In this document: positions 44,722 through 51,695 of the stretch, piece after piece
How the letters are laid out: each line of letters opens with the position of its first letter
Position numbering within the stretch: the stretch's first letter is position 1
NCBI GenBank assembly: GCA_964486335.1
Contig: CAZAMB010000001.1
Coordinates: 1-64,000, forward strand
Origin: CAZAMB01 sp964486335
GTDB taxonomy: Bacteria; Planctomycetota; Phycisphaerae; UBA1845
Reading direction: 5' to 3'
Length of the DNA: 64,000 nucleotides
Program-made: the position numbers and the translations under genes
The notes under the pieces: model-generated
The model's database searches: none
Seen by the model: only the letters and a program-made list of their open reading frames with translations
What the model was told of the DNA's origin: nothing

Positions 44722-45600
44722 ATGAGCGTAGAAACTGTCGACCGAGCCAAAGCTGTCGTTGATACGGCCCTGGCGTCCATCGGGGACATTGCCACCCTTC
44801 CCGAAGTGACGATTAAGATCATCCACATCGTGGAAGATCCAAAAAGCACCGCCCGAGACCTTCACGAAGTCATCAAGAACGACCCCGCCCTGTCCGTCAA
44901 AGTGCTCAAGGTCGTGAACTCCGCGTTCTACGGTTTGCCCGGTCAGGTGGCCAGCGTCGATCGAGCGATCATTCTGCTCGGCCTGTCCGCTGTGAAGAAC
45001 ATCGCCATCGCCGCGTCCATCGCCAGACTCTTCAAGGGAAAGCGAATCTCCGAGCAGTTTAGCGCCGCCGACCTCTGGCGACACAGCGTGGCCGTCTCGG
45101 TCGCCGCACGCTCCCTGGGCAAACTCTCGCCTCATCCCGTAATGCTCGACGAGCTGTTCGTGGCCGGACTGATTCATGACATCGGAACGCTCGTCGAGCG
45201 TCAGGCCTTTCCGGATGAGTTTTCGGAGGTGATCCGCCGCTGCGGTGAAACCGGTCAGAACTTTCTGGAGTGCGAGCGCGAAGTGCTCGGTGCCGATCAT
45301 CAGGCCTTCGGCGTCGGCTTAACCACGAAGTGGAAGTTCCCGCGGCACCTGCGCGCCGCCGTCGGATTCCATCACAACCCCGATGCGGTCAGCGTGGAAG
45401 TCAAAAACATGGCCACGCTGATTCACGTCGCCGACGTCATCGCGTGTCAGGAACGCATGGGCTTCTACCTGTCCGCGCAAAACGACGCCATCACGCCGGA
45501 ACAGCTGGACCTGCTCTGTCTGACCGATGAACACATTGCCGAAGTGCGCCTCGCTCTGCCGGAGCAACTGGCCGACGCCGAGGCCACGCTCAAGGCGTGA
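44722..45600 (+). CDS. HDOD domain protein
   Basis: A 292-residue HDOD protein: LPEVTIKIIHIVEDPKSTAR, the KNDPALSVKVLKVVNSAFYG core and RAIILLGLSAVKNIAIAAS form the domain, and the HD motif GLIHDIGTLVERQAF retains His-Asp. HDOD proteins often act as c-di-GMP- or stress-linked regulators; a metal-dependent activity is uncertain. Together with the two HD-GYP-type genes 3-4 kb upstream it builds a c-di-GMP-related cluster. The ATG at 44722 has no strong SD (CGCAGGACGAATT upstream). Confidence 0.82.
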   Translation: MSVETVDRAKAVVDTALASIGDIATLPEVTIKIIHIVEDPKSTARDLHEVIKNDPALSVKVLKVVNSAFYGLPGQVASVDRAIILLGLSAVKNIAIAASIARLFKGKRISEQFSAADLWRHSVAVSVAARSLGKLSPHPVMLDELFVAGLIHDIGTLVERQAFPDEFSEVIRRCGETGQNFLECEREVLGADHQAFGVGLTTKWKFPRHLRAAVGFHHNPDAVSVEVKNMATLIHVADVIACQERMGFYLSAQNDAITPEQLDLLCLTDEHIAEVRLALPEQLADAEATLKA

Positions 45601-45625
45601 TTCCCTGCATCCTTGGAATCATCGA

Positions 45626-46498
45626 TTACCGTGCCGGCGATTCCGCAGCGCCCAACACATCGCGCATCGTGTAGAATCCCGGTCGGCGCGAAACCAGCCA
45701 TCGGGCCGCGCAAAGCGCTCCCGCCCCGAACGCCTCTCGCGAAAGCGCCGTGTGACGCAGCGTGATCGTCTCCCCGCATCCGCTCATGTGAATCTCATGC
45801 TCGCCGACCACATCGCCCATCCGCACGGCATGAACCGCGATCTCGCCTTTGGGCCTTGGACCGGCCTTACCGCTTCGCCCATGAATCACCGACCCACCAC
45901 CGTCGTTCGACGACTCGCTAACCCGCGGCGGCGCTTGGACGCCATCATTCGCCCGGTCATCCGTCGATTGCCCGCGGCCGGATCGGACGGCCTCGCGCAG
46001 CGACCGAACAAACGCCAGCGCCGTTCCGCTGGGTGCGTCAACCTTGTTTCGGTGATGCGTTTCGACGATCTCCACATCGAACTCCTCACCCAGCATTTGC
46101 GCCAGCGGACCGACGAGACCTAGCAACGCGTTGACACCCACGCTGAAATTCGCGGAGTGAATGATCGGAATCTGGTGGGCCGCCTCGCGAATGCGCGCGG
46201 TTTGTCCGGCATCGTGCCCGGTGACGCCGATCACCATTGGAATTTCGCGACGCTCGCAAACTTCCAGCCACGCCGTCGTTCCCGCGGCCGTCGAAAAGTC
46301 AATCAGCACGTCGCATTCCGCTTCCAGACTTTCGACCACGAGAACGTCCTGGTCGGCAATACGGACTTGCGTTCCGGAGTACTGGCAACCGCGTGCGGTC
46401 AACGCCGCCGCCACCGTGAATTGCGGATCCCGCGCGGCCAGCTCGAGCACGCATCGCCCCATTCTTCCCATCGCACCCGCCACCGCGACTCGAATCAT
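45626..46498 (-). CDS. dapB: 4-hydroxy-tetrahydrodipicolinate reductase
   Basis: A 290-residue NAD(P)H reductase of the lysine/diaminopimelate pathway. N-terminal AVAGAMGRMGRCVLELA binds the cofactor, IGVTGHDAGQT is present, and the catalytic ETHHRNKVDAPSGTA has His 148, His 149 and Lys 152. Between residues about 173 and 203 there is a polar insertion (SGRGQSTDDRANDGVQAP then SESSNDGGGS) that E. coli DapB lacks, which may be a disordered loop. The start ATG 46498 has GGGGAGAGC upstream. Confidence 0.92.
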   Translation of the reverse strand: MIRVAVAGAMGRMGRCVLELAARDPQFTVAAALTARGCQYSGTQVRIADQDVLVVESLEAECDVLIDFSTAAGTTAWLEVCERREIPMVIGVTGHDAGQTARIREAAHQIPIIHSANFSVGVNALLGLVGPLAQMLGEEFDVEIVETHHRNKVDAPSGTALAFVRSLREAVRSGRGQSTDDRANDGVQAPPRVSESSNDGGGSVIHGRSGKAGPRPKGEIAVHAVRMGDVVGEHEIHMSGCGETITLRHTALSREAFGAGALCAARWLVSRRPGFYTMRDVLGAAESPAR

Positions 46499-46571
46499 GG
46501 CAAGCTCTCCCCTTGGTCGCCGCGCCGGCGAATCGTTCGAGAGGACAAACCGCACTCGCTTACTCTGCGGT

Positions 46572-47225
46572 TCAGGGCTGGGTACGAACGACGGTCACGC
46601 GAGGCTTGTCCTCATCGGGAATGCTCGCGCCCTGCAACAAGTTGAACAGTTCCTCATCGAGAAACACTGCGATCGCCTCATGTTCGGATCGAATCTGAAA
46701 CATCCGGTCATTCGAACCGGCCCGGCCGAGCAAATCGTTGCCCATCACAAAAGTCGAAACAACCGTCTTGTCCCAAAGCACCCTCTGTTGTGTATCGCCC
46801 TCGTCGTAGATTTCGAATTCCTCTTTGTTAATCACGGCGAAATATCCGAGCCCGACAACAAAGACCTGTTCGATGGATTCCAGATTGACGCCGCGCTCCG
46901 TGAACCGCTCCTTGCACGTCTCCATGAACTCACGCACTCCGCCGTTCGTCAGTTTTTCCGTATCCATCGGGCAAGACCGCCGAACGGCCTCGCTAAACAA
47001 CGGTCCGCCGTGAATGGCCGCCTGACGTGCCTCTTCGGCTTTCGCGGCGTTTTCACAGTGGCGATAGAAACCGGCTTGATCGAGTCGCTCGATGAGCTCG
47101 CGTCGGTCATTGCGTGGTTTGGGGGTTGGGTCGGAATGAGCAGAAGGCTCCGGCTTGCAGCCCGCAAGCAGCATCCCAAGAGACATGCTGATCAGCACGA
47201 TCATCCGTACCGCAATCGGTGGCAT
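46572..47225 (-). CDS. Lipoprotein of unknown function
   Basis: A 217-residue lipoprotein; the N-terminus MPPIAVRMIVLISMSLG leads to the lipobox MLLAGC with Cys 23. The rest is mixed alpha/beta, with EEARQAAIHGGPLF then ESIEQVFVVGLGYFAVINKE, and no domain I can name. It lies upstream of dapB on the same strand; the gap of about 70 bases suggests possible co-transcription. The start is the ATG at 47225. Confidence 0.7.
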   Translation of the reverse strand: MPPIAVRMIVLISMSLGMLLAGCKPEPSAHSDPTPKPRNDRRELIERLDQAGFYRHCENAAKAEEARQAAIHGGPLFSEAVRRSCPMDTEKLTNGGVREFMETCKERFTERGVNLESIEQVFVVGLGYFAVINKEEFEIYDEGDTQQRVLWDKTVVSTFVMGNDLLGRAGSNDRMFQIRSEHEAIAVFLDEELFNLLQGASIPDEDKPRVTVVRTQP

Positions 47226-47374
47226 GGCGGAGACCTTTCTGGGTTTCGTTCACCGGACAGCGGGCCGCCCCCGCGCAAATACATCCTACGTCCCTCGCCC
47301 TGAGCCGCCAAGCATTACGGGTCGAATGGTACTGGTGGTAAAGTTTGCCCTTTCTTCAGTGCCGCGAGAGCATG

Positions 47375-47397
47375 CCCTTGACGCAAAGTTTCAAGGG
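47375..47397 (+). repeat. Family II hairpin (CCCTTGA...TCAAGGG)
   Basis: CCCTTGACGCAAAGTTTCAA then GGG has a perfect 7-base stem. It resembles the family II module CCCTTTACGCGCAGCGTCAA then GGG found inside the composites at 39968-39990 and 51366-51388. Confidence 0.55.
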
Positions 47398-47516
47398 TGA
47401 GGAAGCGGGCTTTCTTTCACTTGTGAATCGCGCACGCTGTTTGTCCACTCGAGCAGCGCGGCTCAAAGTTGACCAGTACCAGCCGAATACCCCATTCGAC
47501 ACGGTTTGAGTTGCTG

Positions 47517-48461
47517 CTACCCCGCCCCCATCAGGTGCACCATCAACGCATTCTGCGCGTGCATCCGGTTCTCGGCCTGATCGAAAATCGCCGAATTCGC
47601 CGTCCGCGAAGTCGCATAGTCGATCTCGTCGCCGTAATGCGCCGGCAGACAATGCAGAATTACGCAATCCTTGTCGGCGATCTTCATCGTCCCCGCGTCG
47701 ATGCGATAATCCTCGAAAATCTTCTTGCGCGCCTCGGCCTCCGCCTCCTGGCCCATCGACGCCCACACGTCGGTGTACACCATGTCCATCCCCGCAGCCG
47801 CCTTCAGATCGTTGGACACCGCGATCTTCGACCCCGTCGCCTTGCCCGCGTCGGCCGCCGCCTTCGTCACCTCCGCCTTCGGCTCATACCCCTTCGGCGT
47901 GATCACCGTGAAGTGCATCCCCACCCGCGCCGCACCCAGCATCAGCGAATGCGCCACGTTGTTGCCGTCGCCGATGTAGCAACCCTTGATCCCCGATAGC
48001 TTTCCCTTCCGCTCCAGCACCGTCAGAAGGTCGGCCATGATCTGACAAGGATGCTCATGATCGCTCAGCCCGTTGATCACCGGCACCCGCGAGTGCTTCG
48101 CCAGCTCGACCACGATGTCGTGCCCGAACACGCGGGCCATGATCAGATCGACGTACCGCGACAGCACCATCGCGATATCCTCCGTCGTCTCGCGCTTGCC
48201 GAGGCTGATGTCCGTCGGCGCGAGGTAGATCGCGTGCCCGCCCAGCAGCGTCATTCCCGTCTCGAACGAAACCCGCGTGCGCAGCGACGGCTTCTGAAAG
48301 ATCATCGCCAGCGTCTTGTTCTTCAGCGGCAGCTTCGAGCACGATTCAGTCTCACCGCGCTTGGCCTTCAACGCCTTGGCCGTTTCCAGCACGGCCAAAA
48401 TCTCGTCCGTCGAAAAATCCAGCATCGATAGAAAATGACGACCAGCCAATTTGACGCCCAC
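47517..48461 (-). CDS. argF: Ornithine carbamoyltransferase
   Basis: A 314-residue OTCase that joins carbamoyl phosphate and ornithine to citrulline in arginine synthesis. The carbamoyl-phosphate loop reads FQKPSLRTRVSFE (the canonical STRT is SLRT), NGLSDHEHPCQIMADLLT carries HPCQ at 137-140, and HCLPAHYGDEI is the ornithine-side motif. The start is GTG 48461, ten bases after AAAGGAG; frames to 48617 contain an untranslated family III repeat. No other arg gene is in view. It lies 3' of the tandem ketoacyl synthases. Confidence 0.93.
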   Translation of the reverse strand: MGVKLAGRHFLSMLDFSTDEILAVLETAKALKAKRGETESCSKLPLKNKTLAMIFQKPSLRTRVSFETGMTLLGGHAIYLAPTDISLGKRETTEDIAMVLSRYVDLIMARVFGHDIVVELAKHSRVPVINGLSDHEHPCQIMADLLTVLERKGKLSGIKGCYIGDGNNVAHSLMLGAARVGMHFTVITPKGYEPKAEVTKAAADAGKATGSKIAVSNDLKAAAGMDMVYTDVWASMGQEAEAEARKKIFEDYRIDAGTMKIADKDCVILHCLPAHYGDEIDYATSRTANSAIFDQAENRMHAQNALMVHLMGAG

Positions 48462-48494
48462 GTCAATATCGCTCCTTTCGCATCCGCGATCCTT

Positions 48495-48540
48495 TGTGGC
48501 ATCGGTTTCGTTTGGCACCGGTTTCCAACCGGTGCAAACC
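48495..48540 (+). repeat. Family III palindromic repeat (CACCGGTTTCCAACCGGTG)
   Basis: A perfect stem CACCGGTT/AACCGGTG with a TCC loop at 48516-48534 is preceded by a TGTGGCATCGGTTTCG half copy. It lies in the spacer between the ketoacyl synthase stop and the argF start. Read on the minus strand it gives the peptide CTGWKPVP that also appears within the ketoacyl synthase at 49924-51315. Confidence 0.85.
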
Positions 48541-48585
48541 CCAATGGGGCTCGTTCCAATTCGCCTTCCGAAACCGCCGCCGATT

Positions 48586-49860
48586 CTACTCGACCCGCCG
48601 AAACAGCAGCGCCGCATCGTGACCCGTAAACCCCGTGGACAGCTTGAGCAGCGTTTCGACCCTTCGATCCGTCGTCTTGCAAACCAGAGGAACCGGCAAC
48701 GCCGACGCTTCGCCGGCCGCGTTCATTGTCCCCGGCACGCATCCATGCCGCATCGCCAACAGCGACGCAATCGTCTCAATCAGGCAGCTCGCCGCCAACA
48801 TGTGCCCCACCGCCGGCTTAAACACCGCCGCCACCGCTTCCGTCGCGCGACCCCCGAGCGCCTCGTGCAAACACCCGGCCTCATACCCATCCGAAAGCTG
48901 CGTGCTCGCCCCGTGTGGCACAATGAGATCAATCCCCGCCGCCTCAACTCCGCATCGACTCAGACAACGCTCGACAACCTCGCGCATCCGCGCTCCGCGA
49001 ATATCCGGGATCGTCTGCTTCCACGCCTGATGCGCGAACGCCCCGCCGACGTATTCGGCATAAGGCTCGCAACCCCTCTTCGCGGCGTGCTCCGCCGACT
49101 CCAGCACCATCGCCGCCGCGCCCTCGCCGACGTAGAACCCCGTCGACTCCGCGGAAAACGGCCGCATCGACCCCGCGTCCTTCGCATAAAGATTCAGCCG
49201 TCGAAACCACTCCAGCCGAACCGCCGTATCAAACGCCTCCCCGCCCACCACCACCATCACGTCCGCCTGACCCGATCGAATGTGCTGCGCTGCGGTCTCA
49301 ATCGCGTACGCGCCTGAAGTACATGCATTGTGAACACTCGTGCAGAACCCGCGCAGTCCCAACCCCTTGGCCACGACATGCACATAGTAAAACGCTTGCA
49401 TGTTATAAAATGACGGTGCCAGCAGATCATACACCGGCGGCGGACCATCCTGCGGCGGACCGTGCGAGAACATCTCAAACAGCTTCGCCGTCGTTCGCTC
49501 AACGCCCGGCGCCTCGAACGCCTGCACCATCCCCACGCTGTTCTGCTGCCGATCAATCACCAGACCGGCATCTCCAATCGCCAGGTCCGCCGCCAGTAGC
49601 GAGTATGCGACGTCGCGATATTCCGCGCACCCCTGCTCCGCGAGAAACGCCATCCGCCCCTTGAATCCGTCAAGTGAGTCAGGCGGCGACATGCCGCCGA
49701 TCGGCACCTCAACCGCCTTGCCCAAATCGACGAGCAGTGATCGCGACGAAACACCCGATCGACCCGCCTTCAGCGAATCCCAAACCGAATCAATTCCGAC
49801 ACCGATGGACGTGACCGGACCCAGCCCCGTGATGACGACTCCGCTTGCTGATCCGGGCAT
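48586..49860 (-). CDS. Beta-ketoacyl-ACP synthase-like protein (KS1 of the tandem pair)
   Basis: A 424-residue thiolase-fold condensing enzyme. The active Cys 180 sits in HNACTSGAYA, His 316 in VPHGAST (where the usual motif is HGTGT) and His 353 in FKPAVGHMLAAS; a DxxG-type loop GFYVGEGAAAMVLES is present. The Cys-His-His set is complete, so condensation is possible, though HGAST suggests a variant subfamily. ATG 49860 is preferred; a TTG at 49920 directly follows the upstream gene's stop and could be a coupled start. Tandem KS genes in aryl-polyene, PUFA or polyketide-type clusters act as a heterodimer. Confidence 0.82.
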   Translation of the reverse strand: MPGSASGVVITGLGPVTSIGVGIDSVWDSLKAGRSGVSSRSLLVDLGKAVEVPIGGMSPPDSLDGFKGRMAFLAEQGCAEYRDVAYSLLAADLAIGDAGLVIDRQQNSVGMVQAFEAPGVERTTAKLFEMFSHGPPQDGPPPVYDLLAPSFYNMQAFYYVHVVAKGLGLRGFCTSVHNACTSGAYAIETAAQHIRSGQADVMVVVGGEAFDTAVRLEWFRRLNLYAKDAGSMRPFSAESTGFYVGEGAAAMVLESAEHAAKRGCEPYAEYVGGAFAHQAWKQTIPDIRGARMREVVERCLSRCGVEAAGIDLIVPHGASTQLSDGYEAGCLHEALGGRATEAVAAVFKPAVGHMLAASCLIETIASLLAMRHGCVPGTMNAAGEASALPVPLVCKTTDRRVETLLKLSTGFTGHDAALLFRRVE

Positions 49861-49923
49861 AACGCTGCTCGACTGTTGGCCGTGAATGGACGATTCCGCC
49901 GCCGCGCCCGATCCGCTCAAGGA

Positions 49924-51315
49924 TCACGCCGACGCGAAAATCACGCTGCTGTTGTATCCGCCGAAGCCCGCCGAGTTGTTCAACGCATGGCGAACCCGCG
50001 CCGATCGCGGCGCTCCCATGATCGCATCCTGCGAGCAGGGTTGAAGCACGGTAGCGAGAGACCACGTCGGAATCAACGTCTGGTGCCGAAGGCTCAGCAC
50101 GCACGCCGCCGCTTCCATCGCCGCCGCCGCCCCCATCGTATGCCCCGTCAACGACTTGATCGAGCTGAACGCCGCGCCCTTCGGAAAGCACTTGTCCATC
50201 ACCGCCACTTCGATCGCGTCATTTTGCGGGGTGCCCGTGCCGTGTGCACAGACATAATCAACGTCCTCCGCGGCAAGCCCGGCGTCGCTCAGCGCCGCAA
50301 CCGTCGATCGCGTCAATCCGTCGCCCTCCGGGTGAGGCCTCGTCGGATGATAGTTCTCGCACGCTACCGCCGCGCCCAGCACCCGCGCCAGTGCCTTCGC
50401 CCCGCGCGCCTTCGCCGACGTTTCCCGCTCCATCACAAAGAAAGCCGCGCCCTCGCCGACGAACAACCCGTCGCGCTGCACGTCAAATGGCCGGCAAACC
50501 TCCGCCGCCATCACCCGAAGCCGCATGAAACCCAGAAACGCCAGCCACGAGAAACCGTCCGCCCCGCCCGCCAGCACTACGTCGCTCCTCCCGTCCAACA
50601 ATTGCCTCCGCGCCACCGTGATCGCCATGTTCCCCGCCGCACAAGCTCCATACAGATCAACCGCCGATCCCGAAATGCCAATCCGTTTCGCGACATGCCC
50701 CGCGATCGAACCCGGCCGGCCCGACGCAATCAGCCGCATGTGTTCCGCGCTCATCCAATCGTCCGGCGAAGCCCCGAGACGCTCCTCGATGAATTCCGTC
50801 TCGCCCATCGTCGTGCCCACGATGACCGACGTCCGCGCGTCACTCAAACCGTCCTCGCCAAACGCGGCCTCCGCCATCGCTTGTCTCGCCGCCGCCATCG
50901 CCAGCCGCGCCGCCCGACCGTCCCTTCGCCCCGGTTTCAACCCCGTGCAATCGTCCGCTGACGCTGGTTCCGTGTGGCACCGGTTTCCATCCGGTGAAAA
51001 CCGTTGTGTGGCACCGCTTTCGTGTGGCACCGGTTTCCAACCGGTGCATTCGCGCCCGCTGTGGCCTCCCGCGTCCGTCACCGGCGCGCCGGACAAAGAC
51101 CCACTTCCATCGGCAAACGCTTTCTTTTCATCCGCAATGAACTCAAATGGATCGCGCACCTGACAGGCAATGCTCCGAGGCAATTCCGACGTGTCCCGCC
51201 CGGTGACCGGCCCCGCGCCGCTTCGACCCGTACGCAGCGCCTCCCAGAACTCGTCCACCGAGTTCCCCACCGGCGAGACTACCCCCAGCCCCGTGATGAC
51301 CACCGACTCCGACAT
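49924..51315 (-). CDS. Beta-ketoacyl-ACP synthase (KS2), with a repeat-derived insert
   Basis: A 463-residue condensing enzyme with Cys 224 in YGACAAGNM, His 358 in CAHGTGTPQND and His 392 in KSLTGHTMGAAAAM, i.e. the canonical Cys-His-His triad. Between residues about 68 and 133 it has an extra segment made of translated family III repeats (CTGWKPVPHE, SPDGNRCHTE, CTGLKPG), absent from ordinary KS enzymes, which continue from the EKKA helix straight to RAARLAMAAARQA. The insert preserves the frame. Its role is unknown; structurally it would form a surface loop. It sits upstream of KS1. Confidence 0.82.
   Translation of the reverse strand: MSESVVITGLGVVSPVGNSVDEFWEALRTGRSGAGPVTGRDTSELPRSIACQVRDPFEFIADEKKAFADGSGSLSGAPVTDAGGHSGRECTGWKPVPHESGATQRFSPDGNRCHTEPASADDCTGLKPGRRDGRAARLAMAAARQAMAEAAFGEDGLSDARTSVIVGTTMGETEFIEERLGASPDDWMSAEHMRLIASGRPGSIAGHVAKRIGISGSAVDLYGACAAGNMAITVARRQLLDGRSDVVLAGGADGFSWLAFLGFMRLRVMAAEVCRPFDVQRDGLFVGEGAAFFVMERETSAKARGAKALARVLGAAVACENYHPTRPHPEGDGLTRSTVAALSDAGLAAEDVDYVCAHGTGTPQNDAIEVAVMDKCFPKGAAFSSIKSLTGHTMGAAAAMEAAACVLSLRHQTLIPTWSLATVLQPCSQDAIMGAPRSARVRHALNNSAGFGGYNSSVIFASA
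50917..51114 (-). repeat. Insert in KS2 built from family III repeats
   Basis: Three copies of a palindrome lie in one coding frame: a degenerate one near 50930-50950, and GTGTGGCACCGGTTTCC copies at about 50972-50997 and 51019-51045, with GTGTGGCACCGCTTTC between them. The stem CACCGGTT/AACCGGTG is perfect in the last copy. Confidence 0.85.
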
Positions 51316-51325
51316 GCAACCAATT

Positions 51326-51471
51326 CTAGAACTTATTCCTAAACCCTGCGAGCCGCGAACGCTCGCCCTTTACGCGCAGCGTCAAGGGTCAGTTCGCGCG
51401 GACCCTCGAATAGCTGGACTATGTTCACGTTTGACAACCCATCGAAAGCCCGTTGTTCGGTTTTGGGATAG
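51326..51471 (-). repeat. Long dispersed repeat, right copy
   Basis: Inverted relative to 29-147. Differences include about 29 extra bases (the family II module) between the two arms of the family I core at 51348-51401. Read on the minus strand it contains the peptide FDGLSNVNIVQLFEGPREL, matching the left copy but broken afterwards. Confidence 0.8.
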
Positions 51472-51495
51472 CCGTTAGAGCATGTAACAATCAAG

Positions 51496-51521
51496 TGTAG
51501 CGTCGGGGCTTGTCCCCGACG
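51496..51521 (+). repeat. Family IV hairpin (TGTAGCGTCGGGGCTTGTCC...)
   Basis: TGTAGCGTCGGGGCTTGTCC then CCGACG: stem CGTCGGGG/CCCCGACG with a CTTGT loop. Two more copies are at 57484-57567. Confidence 0.75.
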
Positions 51522-51619
51522 AATCGGGCTTGGCGTCACCCACAGGGAGTGACGCTATATTGGTTTGCGGCGATCGGTGTTTCGCCACGGGCTGCTAAAG
51601 CAATCCGAATCCAATCATA

Positions 51620-51646
51620 GCGAGCCGCGAACTTCAGTTCGCGCGG
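51620..51646 (+). repeat. REP-like palindromic element, family I
   Basis: GCGAGCCGCGAACTTCAGTT then CGCGCGG, the most regular copy in the window. The bases before it (CCAATCATA) match those before the nadB-end copy (CCAATCCTA). Confidence 0.8.
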
Positions 51647-51695
51647 TTTCCGGGGAGTTTGGTGCGTCATCCGCCATGTTTGCTATGGAAACGCC

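Larger units (their letters stand above)
51316..51695. other. Repeat-rich spacer between KS2 and the surface-protein gene
   Basis: About 380 bases almost filled by repeats: the right long repeat copy (51326-51471), the family IV hairpin (51496-51521), a hairpin GCGTCAC/GTGACGC (51533-51555) and a family I element (51620-51646). No gene is supported. Confidence 0.7.
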
